Both the position numbers and the translations under genes were made by a program. From assembly GCA_023404675.1 (NCBI GenBank), contig JAEYAW010000034.1, positions 124,001-188,000 of the forward strand: DNA of 64,000 bases, written 5' to 3'. The notes under the pieces were generated by a model. That model ran no database searches and had not been told where the DNA came from. It was given only the letters and a program-made list of their open reading frames with translations. Origin of the DNA: Pseudomonadota bacterium. GTDB lineage: Bacteria; Pseudomonadota; Alphaproteobacteria; Rhizobiales; Xanthobacteraceae. Below, piece after piece: positions 27,234 through 35,267 of this stretch (the stretch's first letter is position 1; every line of letters starts with the position of its first letter).

Positions 27234-29281
27234 TTCGAGGCTCCGCTGAATTTCGTCTTCCCGAAACCCACGAGCATGGGCGCGAGCATGATGCCGCTTC
27301 CACGCCAGGGATCGTGAAGACGTTCCAGCACGGGGTCATCTGGAGCGACGACAACCGTGCGCAGACCGAGCGAGCGGATGAAGGGCAGGTAACTGGGGGC
27401 TGCGCTCCTGTTAAGGATGCGCGCAACCTGGTAGAGGTCCTCGTTCACGGCTTTTGCGAGGACGCAGATGCGCTTTTCACCTTCGGTCCGAACGGCCATT
27501 TTCCAGTCCAGCTCTTTCACGCTATGCGCAAAGATCTTTCTCATGACTGGCGTTTCCATCAACTGACGCTGCGCAGTCAGAGCGTCGTCCGCCGTGGCAA
27601 ATCCCGAACGGCCAACAAGTCCCGTAGCATCAAGGTCACCAGCGCGGCCAACTTCAAATTGAAGCCCATTGTCCTTTGCAGTCCGCCAGACGCGGCCATC
27701 AATATTGCCGGCGCCACGTGAGGACGAATGCCCGACATACAGGACGCTTTTTGCCCGGGTCGCCCCGACGAACATGACGCGGATCTCTTCCGCCAGATCG
27801 CATTCCTCATCATCGTCATCCCCGTCGTCGGGCGGGAGATACAGATGAACTTCACCTGCTTCACGGCCCTTGCTGGCGTGGATTGTTCCGATGATGGGAC
27901 CGGCGTCGCCGTATTCCGGCGACGTGAAGAGAGACGGTGGATTTGCGCGCGCAAGTACGGTCCGCAGCCGGTGGATATCCACCACGCGATCGCTTTCGCC
28001 TGCCGTTTCCAGCAGCAGGTTCCAGGCGGCTGCGCCCGCTTCACTTCCTGTCGGTGAGCGTACCTGACGCTGCCAGCGTTCGTCGAATTCCGTGCGCGTC
28101 AGCCTGCGTTCGCTGAAGTCCCACAGAAGTTCACCGATCCACGGCTGGATACGCGATGGCAGACCCGACATGCGCAGGCGGTGCGGAACCTCCTGTGCCA
28201 TGTTCGAAATCATGAGCACGTCGCAGCGGCGGCGGAGGAGCACAAGCGCATCCGGCCCGAGGCCGGCCAGCGAAACATCTGCGGCTGCACCAATGTCGCG
28301 CGAGGCAAGACGGCGTATTTCCTGACTGATGACCGGGCGACGCTCTGCTGCAGGACGGGACTCATCGAGGACCTGACGGCGAACGTCCGTGAAAATCTTG
28401 AGGAGACCTGGATCCGACGTTCTGTGAACCTTTGACAGGGCGGCCGGCTGAAAACCCTGATCCTGAAGATAGGCCAGCAGGCCCTTGCCGGTCTCCGCCG
28501 AAGACAACTCTTTCTCTTCCGTGAAGCCGTAGATGGCCTGGGCCCTGTCAGCGAACACCGTCACGCCACAGGTCGGTGCCAGAGCGTCGATCATCGTCGA
28601 AACAAGTTCAGCCCGGATGCCGACGATGTCCTGTGCTTCATCGACGATGAGGTGAGACACACGCTCCATCAGATAATCCTGCAATTCCTCGCCGGTGCGG
28701 ATGCGCGCGATCGTCTGCTCGATGTTATCGTTGAATGTGCCTGTCAGGACGGCATCGCCGGAAAAACCCGACTGAAGCGCCCATGCATGCGAATCCAGCG
28801 TGGCGATGCGCACGGCGATCGCATCGGATGGATCGGTGAGCGCGGCCATCAGCCGGTTGCGGATTTCGTGGACGGCGGTGCGGGTGAAGCTGATGATCCA
28901 TATCCTTGACGGCGGGACCCCTTGACGGATCAGATGGGTGACGCGGTTGCAGGCAGTGAATGTCTTGCCCGTGCCAGGTCCGGCGTCCACCAGAAGCCGG
29001 CTGTCTGAAGGCGCCTGAATCACCTCCTGCTGCACGGAATCGTCATCATGAGAAACAGCTGCAGCAGGTGATGATGGCGTGGCCGGTGCGGGCTGGGCGA
29101 GCATGTCCTCGAGCGTCCTGCCGGTCAGTTCAATGGCAGAGTCGTTGACGGGCCACAGGCGGCGTCGGTAGCGGACGAACTGTCCGTGGGGCGTATTGTG
29201 CAGCGGACGGTCGATGCGCTCGATCTCGCGTCCGTTTCGCAGAACCGCAACCTCGATGCTTCCGCCATATGCTGTTTCCAT
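27230..29281 (-). CDS. UvrD/Rep-like SF1 helicase, first gene of DISARM-like operon
   Basis: 683 residues from ATG 29281 (METAYGGSIEVAVLRNGREI). After a distinctive 90-residue N-terminal domain comes Walker A DAGPGTGKTFTAC (about 99-111), motif Ia IISFTRTAVHEIRNRL, Walker B LIVDEAQDIVG, FADRAQAIYGF, and C-terminal GTIHASKGREAGEVHLYLPP plus RVMFVGATRAKSVLYVGHSS-like motifs (here IRVMFVGATRAK). The frame is open to 29413 but the extra residues do not look coding. The gene reads divergently from the HNH nuclease at 29418, so 29282-29417 must hold both promoters. Its stop overlaps drmA-like by 4 bp. A helicase of this type is not a standard DISARM component. Confidence 0.85.
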   Translation of the reverse strand: METAYGGSIEVAVLRNGREIERIDRPLHNTPHGQFVRYRRRLWPVNDSAIELTGRTLEDMLAQPAPATPSSPAAAVSHDDDSVQQEVIQAPSDSRLLVDAGPGTGKTFTACNRVTHLIRQGVPPSRIWIISFTRTAVHEIRNRLMAALTDPSDAIAVRIATLDSHAWALQSGFSGDAVLTGTFNDNIEQTIARIRTGEELQDYLMERVSHLIVDEAQDIVGIRAELVSTMIDALAPTCGVTVFADRAQAIYGFTEEKELSSAETGKGLLAYLQDQGFQPAALSKVHRTSDPGLLKIFTDVRRQVLDESRPAAERRPVISQEIRRLASRDIGAAADVSLAGLGPDALVLLRRRCDVLMISNMAQEVPHRLRMSGLPSRIQPWIGELLWDFSERRLTRTEFDERWQRQVRSPTGSEAGAAAWNLLLETAGESDRVVDIHRLRTVLARANPPSLFTSPEYGDAGPIIGTIHASKGREAGEVHLYLPPDDGDDDDEECDLAEEIRVMFVGATRAKSVLYVGHSSSRGAGNIDGRVWRTAKDNGLQFEVGRAGDLDATGLVGRSGFATADDALTAQRQLMETPVMRKIFAHSVKELDWKMAVRTEGEKRICVLAKAVNEDLYQVARILNRSAAPSYLPFIRSLGLRTVVVAPDDPVLERLHDPWRGSGIMLAPMLVGFGKTKFSGASK

Positions 29282-29417
29282 ATTCTTTTGTCCGGGTAGT
29301 GCAGTCCAGATAACAACAACTGAAATGGGGTTTGCAACATTGGCATTGACGGAAAGGGTCCGGAATGTCTGGTTATGAAGGAATTTCCGGCACTTAACAC
29401 TTTTAACGGGCATATCG

Positions 29418-30467
29418 ATGAGCGGAAGGGCGTGGTCACTGCTGGCAGTAACGGGCAGGCAGCAGTATGCCGGAAACGAAGGTTATTCCGACGATCCCGC
29501 GCGCCTTTATCGCTATGACAGCACCGTGGGTAACAGCCGTCACGTTTCAGAAGGTGACCTAGCAGTCATCCGCAATACGTCCGGTCTGATTGGCATCGGG
29601 CTGATTGAAGCAATCAGCACGCATGAAGGTGAGAAGCAGCGCTTTCGCTGTCCGATCTGTTCAACCACGTCCATCAAGCACCGCAGTGCCGTGTCACCTG
29701 CATATCGTTGCGCCGAAGGTCATGTGTTCGATGAACCGGCAATCGAAATCATCAGGGTAACGCATTACGAGGCAGCCTATGGCGATACCTGGCTGCCACT
29801 GCCGGGAGTGATGGATGCCGCAGCGCTGCGCGCGGTGACACCGGGCGCAGGGACCCAGAATTCGATCCGGTCGATGGATGCGCCAGCCTTTGCCGGCCGG
29901 ATTGCAGCCAGCAGCCCTGAGGCGCGCGTACTGCTTGCGAGATTTCTTCAGGCCTCGCCTCCTGAAGCGGAAGGCGACGCGGATGATGGCTATATGCCAT
30001 CATTCGAAGATCGGCGCATGGTGATCCTGCGGGCCATCCGTGCGCGGCGTGGCCAGGCGAAATTCCGCAGCGACCTGATCGACCGGTACGGTCCGCAATG
30101 CATGATCAGCGGATGCAGGCTGATGGAGATCGTCGAAGCTGCACACATCTGGCCGTACCGCGGCGATGAGGACAATGCGCCTTCGAACGGGCTTCTGCTG
30201 CGCAGTGATCTGCACACGCTCTTTGATCTTGATCTTGTCGGAATCGAGCCCGGCACGCTGAGGATCCATACGCGGCCGGCCCTGAAATCTACGTCGTACA
30301 GGGAGTTCGACGGAAAGTCTCTGGTGTGCGGCAGGCAGCGGCCCAATCAGGAAGCACTGGCATTACGATGGAGCGCATTCATGGAGGCGCCGCGTGAGCC
30401 AGGGCGATCAGACCTGCCTGCTGCGGACGAGGTCAAGAAAGCTGCGGACATCGAGCAGCTGGTCTGA
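29418..30467 (+). CDS. HNH endonuclease with N-terminal reader-like domain
   Basis: 349 residues. The C-terminal third has an HNH_2-type nuclease: CMISGCRLMEIVEAAHIWPY, DEDNAPSNGLLLRSDLHTLF, with H243, N257 and H266 as likely catalytic/metal residues. Before it, residues 78-102 (RCPIC...YRCAEGH) form a zinc-ribbon-like cluster, and the first 65 residues (SEGDLAVIRNTSGLIGIGLI) resemble PUA/EVE-type readers seen in modification-dependent nucleases; that part is inference. It is the only defence gene here on the plus strand. It diverges from the UvrD-like gene and its last 60 bp overlap tail-to-tail with the EcoRII-like gene. It could restrict modified phage DNA, complementing the restriction enzyme next door. 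Confidence 0.82.
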   Translation: MSGRAWSLLAVTGRQQYAGNEGYSDDPARLYRYDSTVGNSRHVSEGDLAVIRNTSGLIGIGLIEAISTHEGEKQRFRCPICSTTSIKHRSAVSPAYRCAEGHVFDEPAIEIIRVTHYEAAYGDTWLPLPGVMDAAALRAVTPGAGTQNSIRSMDAPAFAGRIAASSPEARVLLARFLQASPPEAEGDADDGYMPSFEDRRMVILRAIRARRGQAKFRSDLIDRYGPQCMISGCRLMEIVEAAHIWPYRGDEDNAPSNGLLLRSDLHTLFDLDLVGIEPGTLRIHTRPALKSTSYREFDGKSLVCGRQRPNQEALALRWSAFMEAPREPGRSDLPAADEVKKAADIEQLV

Positions 30468-31637
30468 CTGTTCCGGCAGGTATGAGTCATGCAGCGAGGA
30501 CGGGATGACCAGCTGAAGACTTGAGCGACGCATTTCAGCGAGCTGCGTCGAGGAGATACCGGGCTCCAGCGTCAGCAGGTGCTTCTCCCCGATACGATCG
30601 GCCTCGGCGAGTACCTGACGCCAGCGATCCTTGCAGGATGTCTTCGCGCCCAGCATGGTCAGCCGGTCGGCTGGCCAGGCCGTGTCATGATATTCGGTCT
30701 CGCCCGGAAACAGAAAATCGGGGCCGTTGCGCTTCTCGGTCGTCGCTTCACGCACGTACCGGATATCATTTGCTGCCAGCAGCGCTTCGATGTGATTGCC
30801 GAAGGCCCATCCGGCGCGGGACTTGCGGCGCTGATGTACGCTCAGGGAATATTTTACGAAGCCGTCCACGTCAGGCCGGCTATCATTCATGAAGCCCGTC
30901 TTCAGCTGCTCGCCGACGAGATGCCGCTCGAGCGTCATGAACAGGCGCTCTTCCAGATCCATCCATCCCACCAGCGCCGCATCGGGATCGTCACGCGGAT
31001 CAAGGTCGCGGGCGAGCCTGCGGGCGAAGGCAGAGAACTTTGCCGTCTGCGGGAATGTGCCCTTGAACGCGGCCAGCAGTTTCTCCAGCAGCTGGTCCTC
31101 GGTGACCGTGACCTCGACGTTGATGAGTTCAAGCACGTAGCGGGCCGCGATATCCAGCGGCCGGCCTGGCGTCTGGCGCAGATCGACCTGCGCGATGTCC
31201 GGATTCTGCGTCAGCTCAAGGCCGAACAGCCACAGAAGCTGCTGCTCGATCGAACTACGCGCAGGACAGAAGAGCGCCAGCAGCGGTCCTTCCTTTGGAA
31301 GGCAGAGGAACAGACGATCACCCGTGCGCGCGCGGTACACCACATCTTCGGAGGCGGCTGGGTAGTACAGCCGGTATTCGGCGCTGCGATGCGACTTGCT
31401 GCGACGGCTGTCATACCACGTGCCCTGAAGCGGCAGGACGATGGGTTCAGCCTCATCGCTCAGCCACACATACGTGACGGGAATAGGCTGTTTTTCGGAC
31501 GGCGTTCCAAGGAAGGCCCGGAAATCATCGACACCCTGCAGTTCGTGGCCGCGCGAGACTTTCGGATCGACCTCGGTGCCCTCAAGAATCTTGGTGCCAA
31601 CCCCTACGAAGTAATCGGAAAGCGCTCCCTGCTTCAT
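30408..31637 (-). CDS. EcoRII-type restriction endonuclease
   Basis: 409 residues, almost the length of EcoRII (about 404). The C-terminal catalytic domain reads NGPDFLFPG, EYHDTAWPADRLTMLGAKTS, CKDRWRQVLAEADRI and KHLLTLEPGISSTQL, the EcoRII-C PD-(D/E)XK core with D307, the tyrosine of EYHD and K332 as expected active-site residues. The N-terminal part should be the effector-DNA binding domain of a type IIE enzyme. MKQGALSDYF is chosen as start because its ATG overlaps the vsr stop as ATGA. EcoRII cuts CCWGG; the same site is likely here given the linked Vsr and methyltransferase, but specificity is inferred. It is the third gene of the dcm-vsr-REase operon. Confidence 0.9.
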   Translation of the reverse strand: MKQGALSDYFVGVGTKILEGTEVDPKVSRGHELQGVDDFRAFLGTPSEKQPIPVTYVWLSDEAEPIVLPLQGTWYDSRRSKSHRSAEYRLYYPAASEDVVYRARTGDRLFLCLPKEGPLLALFCPARSSIEQQLLWLFGLELTQNPDIAQVDLRQTPGRPLDIAARYVLELINVEVTVTEDQLLEKLLAAFKGTFPQTAKFSAFARRLARDLDPRDDPDAALVGWMDLEERLFMTLERHLVGEQLKTGFMNDSRPDVDGFVKYSLSVHQRRKSRAGWAFGNHIEALLAANDIRYVREATTEKRNGPDFLFPGETEYHDTAWPADRLTMLGAKTSCKDRWRQVLAEADRIGEKHLLTLEPGISSTQLAEMRRSSLQLVIPSSLHDSYLPEQSDQLLDVRSFLDLVRSRQV

Positions 31638-32107
31638 GCGGCCATCCCGGCTTTGGGGGCGCGAATGTCCAGGCATCTTGATGAGGCATCCGGCAGCCAG
31701 GCAAGGATGCGGTTCACCGTTTCCTCAATGCCAATCCTGTTGCGTCCCCGTATGGCGCATTCCCACACGGTTGCCTGACGCCAGCCGGCTTTGGCGATCT
31801 CCCGGCTGACTTCCTGATCGCGCGCCATATTGCGTCCAATCTTTGCTTCCCAGAATTCCTGGCGGGTGCCGGGCATGCGGAACAGCGGGCAGTCATGCCC
31901 GTGCCAGAAACAGCCGTGGATGAAGATTGCCGTCCGGTGTTTTGGAAGAACCATGTCTGGCTTGCCCGGCAGACCAGATGCATGCAGGCGGTAGCGTAGG
32001 CCACGCGCATGCAATGCCTTGCGGACAAGCAGTTCCGGTCTGGTGTTTCCTGCGCGGATGCCGGACATCATCCGGCTGCGCGTCTGCGGGTCGACGACGT
32101 CAGGCAA
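31634..32107 (-). CDS. vsr: Very short patch repair endonuclease Vsr
   Basis: 157 residues, the standard Vsr length. Key residues match the numbering of E. coli Vsr: D51 (KPDMV), H64 and C66 (FIHGCFW), H69, H71, C73 (HGHDC), and C117 (WEC). Vsr nicks 5' of the T in T:G mismatches made when 5-methylcytosine deaminates, protecting Dcm-type sites from C-to-T mutation. It overlaps the methyltransferase gene by 8 bp and the EcoRII-like gene by 4 bp. This placement supports a methyltransferase that makes 5mC at a CCWGG-like site. All active-site and zinc residues are present, so it is likely functional. Confidence 0.97.
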   Translation of the reverse strand: MPDVVDPQTRSRMMSGIRAGNTRPELLVRKALHARGLRYRLHASGLPGKPDMVLPKHRTAIFIHGCFWHGHDCPLFRMPGTRQEFWEAKIGRNMARDQEVSREIAKAGWRQATVWECAIRGRNRIGIEETVNRILAWLPDASSRCLDIRAPKAGMAA

Positions 32108-33344
32108 CCGTTTTCACTTTCCGTCGCGCAGGCTTTTCCGCTTCGGCCAGAATGCCCGGCGCCATGAGCCTGGCAATGGCTTCGACCACAGGCACGACAA
32201 CGGCGTTGCCGAACTGACGATAGGCCTGCGTGTCCGAGACCATAAAGGTGAAAGGCTTTTCGCCCTTCCGCTCGAAGCCCATTAGCCGTGCGCATTCCCG
32301 CGGCGTCAGACGGCGCGGATTCTTTCGCGGCTGTTTGATAAGGATTTCGGAGCCGTCCTTGTGGTAGCGCGCAGACAGCGTGCGCGCGACATCCTTCGGT
32401 CCGACCAGTCCAAAGCCAAACCCGTTGCCTTTCAGGCGATGCTTCTCGGCATAGTTCTGCAGATAGGTCCACAGGTGATCGGACAGCGTGTAGCGCGCCT
32501 GAACACGCCCCTTCGGGCCTTCCAGAAATCTGTCATCCTGCTCCGATCCATCCTCGGGATGCAGGATATCTGCAAGCGTCGGGACCTTCGCAGAGTCAGG
32601 AATGATAAGATCGTCGAATGAGAATTCCGTGTCATCACGGAAGCCCACGATGAAAATGCGCTCGCGGTGCTGTGGCACCCAGTGCCGCGCATCGATGATG
32701 CGGGTCTGGACGCGATAGCCGAGATCCTCCTGAAGCGTCTTCATGATCACTTCAAACGTGCGGCCGCGATCGTGGCTTTTCAGGTTTTTCACATTCTCCA
32801 GCAGGAAAGCTTTTGGCTTATGATGCTGGATGATACGCGCCACGTCGAAGAAGAGTGTGCCCTGAACGTCGCACTGGAAGCCGTGCGGACGGTTCAGTGA
32901 ATTCTTCTTGGAAACGCCAGCCAGGGAAAACGGCTGGCAGGGAAAACCGGCAAGGAGGACATCGTGTGCAGGGATGTCCGCAGCTTGGATCGCCCGGATA
33001 TCGCCATGGACGGTATGATCATCATCGGGGAAGTTGGCGCGATAGGTCTGCTGGCTGTATTGATCCCACTCGCTGGTGAAGACACACTTTCCGCCAATCG
33101 CATCGAAGCCGCGGCGCAGGCCGCCGATCCCGGCAAAGAGATCGATGAAGGTGAAAAGAGGCTTGGTCTGAAGCCTGACAACGTCCGACGGCTTCATGGC
33201 GCGCAGGCGGTCGAGCACCACCTTTCTCGGTTTGGTCTCACCGCTTTCCCAGCGATGAATCTGGCGCCGGGTGTACCCCAGTTCGCCTGCCGCATCTGTC
33301 AGTGAAATGCCGGCCTGCTGCCGCAGCTCAGAAAACTCGGTCAC
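32100..33344 (-). CDS. DNA cytosine-5 methyltransferase with N-terminal HTH
   Basis: 414 residues. Residues 5-50 are an XRE-like helix-turn-helix (LRQQAGISLTDAAGELGYTR with RQIHRWESGETKPR). The C5-methyltransferase follows: FIDLFAGIGGLRRGF (SAM), GFPCQPFSLAG with nucleophile C136, ENVKNLKSHDRGRTF, QHRERIFIVGF, and the C-terminal GNAV motif YRQFGNAVVVPVV. This is the M.EcoRII/M.SsoII arrangement, in which the N-terminal domain represses its own gene. GTG 33344 has AGGGGG 4 nt upstream, while ATG 33371 has no ribosome site and lies inside an inverted repeat, so GTG is preferred. It heads the methyltransferase-vsr-restriction operon and protects the host genome. Confidence 0.93.
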   Translation of the reverse strand: MTEFSELRQQAGISLTDAAGELGYTRRQIHRWESGETKPRKVVLDRLRAMKPSDVVRLQTKPLFTFIDLFAGIGGLRRGFDAIGGKCVFTSEWDQYSQQTYRANFPDDDHTVHGDIRAIQAADIPAHDVLLAGFPCQPFSLAGVSKKNSLNRPHGFQCDVQGTLFFDVARIIQHHKPKAFLLENVKNLKSHDRGRTFEVIMKTLQEDLGYRVQTRIIDARHWVPQHRERIFIVGFRDDTEFSFDDLIIPDSAKVPTLADILHPEDGSEQDDRFLEGPKGRVQARYTLSDHLWTYLQNYAEKHRLKGNGFGFGLVGPKDVARTLSARYHKDGSEILIKQPRKNPRRLTPRECARLMGFERKGEKPFTFMVSDTQAYRQFGNAVVVPVVEAIARLMAPGILAEAEKPARRKVKTVA

Positions 33345-33365
33345 GAAACCCCCTGGGACGATTTG

Positions 33366-33378
33366 TGACATCGTGTCA
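33366..33378. promoter_or_regulatory. Inverted repeat, probable autoregulatory operator
   Basis: TGACA (33366-33370), TCG, TGTCA (33374-33378) is a perfect inverted repeat centred 28 bp upstream of the methyltransferase GTG. M.SsoII/M.EcoRII-type enzymes repress their own transcription by binding a palindrome just upstream through the N-terminal HTH, and the protein encoded here has such a domain. The match of domain and site position makes an operator likely. Confidence 0.6.
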
Positions 33379-33442
33379 GATTCGCGCCCTTGGAACAATA
33401 GGGGAACAATCATCTCGACTCTTCAACCCACAGGGCGCTAGG

Positions 33443-33520
33443 ATGAGCGAGGAACTCGAGACATTGGAAGAAGAACGGCCCATCGCTCGCGACTTATTCG
33501 GGGAGCCAATTCCACGATGG
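33443..33520 (+). pseudogene. Possible gene-start fragment of unknown family
   Basis: ATG 33443 follows GGCGCTAGG and reads MSEELETLEEERPIARDLFG with EPIPRW after it. The acidic start and RDLFGEP phrase look like a real protein start; similar openings occur in small rhizobial/phage DNA-binding proteins. Beyond about 33520 the frame stays open to 33868 but reads like antisense to the gene at 33622-34287. The likely reading is a gene start broken at the junction of two inserted segments. This is weakly supported. Confidence 0.2.
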
Positions 33521-33621
33521 TGTGCGTGCTTGCGTCCACCGGAGGGGACGCGTCATCGTCCCGCAACGGGCGTTCGAGCGTCCGCATCCACACTTCCTGC
33601 GTTGGCATCGGGAGCACTGCT

Positions 33622-34287
33622 TCAAGCAGTGAGGCCGCCGGCATCGCGACGCTGCAGCTGCATCAAGCGTGCAGCTTCCTTGCGCATGCGCCGCAGCTCC
33701 GGCCACGGAAAATGCCGCCCCTCTGCGCCATCAGCCCCAACGGCGATCAGCACGTCGAGCTTTGCCGAGAGGCCGAGCAGAGAGGTTGCCTCCGCTGCGA
33801 ACAGCCTCGCGATCATGCGCTCTTCTTCGGCAGAAGCCGCCGCCTCCTCCAGCCGGGTGGCGGAGTAGCCGATGACGCGATCCGCGTCGTCCCAGCGCTG
33901 CTGATGTGCGCGCAGCGCCTCCGCGACTTCGGCGCGCCGCGTGCAAAGCGACGGCAGATCGACTGCAAGCTCATCGAACTGCTGCAGAGAGCTGACCCGC
34001 ACCGGGGACGGCAACTCTGACGCTCCAAGGATCACCTGCGGAAAGCCGATCCTCCGCGCGAGTTCGGATTCCAATCGCTGCTGTTTCCGACAAAGAGCGA
34101 GCGTGCGTCGATGTGCGGCGCGCCACGCTTTCCACGCGAGGACGGCGGCATCCGTTGCGCTGTCAGCCTGCGGCGCTGCCGCAGACGAACGATTGAAGGT
34201 AGTGCCGCTGATCATCAGCAGGGCGGCAGAGAGAATGTCCCTCCGGGATGGCCGGGACAGACTCGTGCTAGTCTCAGAATCAGCCAT
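33622..34287 (-). CDS. Hypothetical protein with Tat-like signal
   Basis: 221 residues. The N-terminus has a twin-arginine pattern SRRDILSAALLMISG followed by AAAPQADSA, compatible with Tat or Sec export. The rest is helical and rich in Ala/Arg/Glu: AWKAWRAAHRRTLALCRKQQ, RRIGFPQVILGASELP, RWDDADRVIGYSATRLEEAA. I do not recognise the family; similar small exported proteins are seen in Hyphomicrobiales islands. It lies alone between the restriction module and a rightward XRE gene, with no operon partner. Coding is supported by length, codon pattern and absence of a better frame. Confidence 0.55.
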   Translation of the reverse strand: MADSETSTSLSRPSRRDILSAALLMISGTTFNRSSAAAPQADSATDAAVLAWKAWRAAHRRTLALCRKQQRLESELARRIGFPQVILGASELPSPVRVSSLQQFDELAVDLPSLCTRRAEVAEALRAHQQRWDDADRVIGYSATRLEEAAASAEEERMIARLFAAEATSLLGLSAKLDVLIAVGADGAEGRHFPWPELRRMRKEAARLMQLQRRDAGGLTA

Positions 34288-34425
34288 GATCCGAGCTCCA
34301 CGCAGCTTGGGTTGTGGTCAGGCCGGACATCGTGTTCCCGCACTTTGTCCGGCCGCTTGCACGGCGAAGTCTACATGAAGATCGACCATGACGGAAGATA
34401 TTCGCCATCAGATGGCGATTTTATA

Positions 34426-34662
34426 ATGAGCCCGATTCAGTGTCGAATGGCACGCATAGCGTTGAGTTTCAGCGTTCTTGACCTCGCTCGTGCCGCAGAG
34501 GTTTCGTCCAATACTGTGGTTCGGTTTGAACGCGGTGAGGCGCTGAAAGCGGCCACGGTCGAGCGTCTTCAAGCGGCTTTCGAAGCTTCCGGCATCGAGT
34601 TCATTCCGGAGAATGGGGGCGGCGCTGGTGTGCGCTTCCGCAAGCCATCGGCGTCCGCTTAA
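34426..34662 (+). CDS. Small XRE-family transcriptional regulator
   Basis: 78 residues from ATG 34426: IQCRMARIALSFSVLDLARA, AEVSSNTVVRFERGEALKAA, TVERLQAAFEASGIEFIPEN, ending GGGAGVRFRKPSASA. This is a cro/CI HTH followed by the short 'GIEFI' strand typical of small XRE regulators in alphaproteobacterial mobile elements. The ATG at 34375 would add 17 residues (MKIDHDGRYSPSDGDFI), which look less conserved. It lies upstream of the relaxase gene, separated by 605 bp, and may control the mobility genes. Confidence 0.85.
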   Translation: MSPIQCRMARIALSFSVLDLARAAEVSSNTVVRFERGEALKAATVERLQAAFEASGIEFIPENGGGAGVRFRKPSASA

Positions 34663-35267
34663 GGCCACGATTGTTGCATCCAACGCGGCAAGAAATTGCG
34701 AGCTCGGTGCAGCTCGACGACAGTTTCGCTGCAAGATTCCTGCACGGCGGCGAACCCTTATTCGCCTTTCGAACGCAAGTTCGACGGCCGCGCGGTAGCA
34801 GCTCCGAGCGGCCTTTCATCGCTAACTCACGGCATCAAAGATCATGCATTCCAGCCTTCTATAGCGGATGCGGCGGCTATGGCGCGTCGTCGGCTGTCCT
34901 AGGCGGCCGCTGGAAATGTTCAATTGCTTCCGCGTAGTATATTGACGTGTCTGGTTAGTTTAAATTCTCCAGTGGCAAAACAGAAGGAATTGAGGGCAAG
35001 ATAAAGCGGATTTTCAATCCGCGCGGGCGGTGCCCTTAAGGTTTTGTCTGCACGTTGTTTTCCGTTCCGAAAAACGGCTCTAAGCGACCTTGCGGAAGGT
35101 ACGCATCTGCGCGACCATCATTCAAGCCATTGATAGGTTTCTGGTTTTCGTGTGCGCGCGCAATGTGCGCTCCGCCGAGTCTCCGCCAAAGCCGACGTTT
35201 CCACGCTATACTTTGATCGGCTGCTTTTCGACTTGCAGACGTCGCTTTCGCGACCAAACCTGCGGTC
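34663..35267. other. Gene-free stretch upstream of the relaxase gene
   Basis: 605 bp with no convincing gene. It contains the nested hairpin listed at 34994-35035 and is locally richer in A/T than the flanking genes, as expected for a promoter or origin-of-transfer region. Confidence 0.5.
34994..35035. repeat. Nested inverted repeats, candidate origin of transfer
   Basis: GCGGATT (35006-35012), TTC, AATCCGC (35016-35022) is a perfect 7-bp hairpin, enclosed by GGGCA (34994-34998) and TGCCC (35031-35035). It lies 233 bp upstream of the relaxase ATG. MOB-type relaxases nick next to such hairpins, often upstream of their own gene. No T-run follows, so a terminator is less likely. I see no clear match to the RP4-type nick consensus. 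Confidence 0.35.

Noticed and set aside
19816..33344. Classical DISARM with drmC (phospholipase D) or a DrmD/SNF2 gene
   Set aside because: No HKD/PLD motif and no SNF2 helicase-methylase pair was seen in the operon genes, so the full DISARM name is not used.
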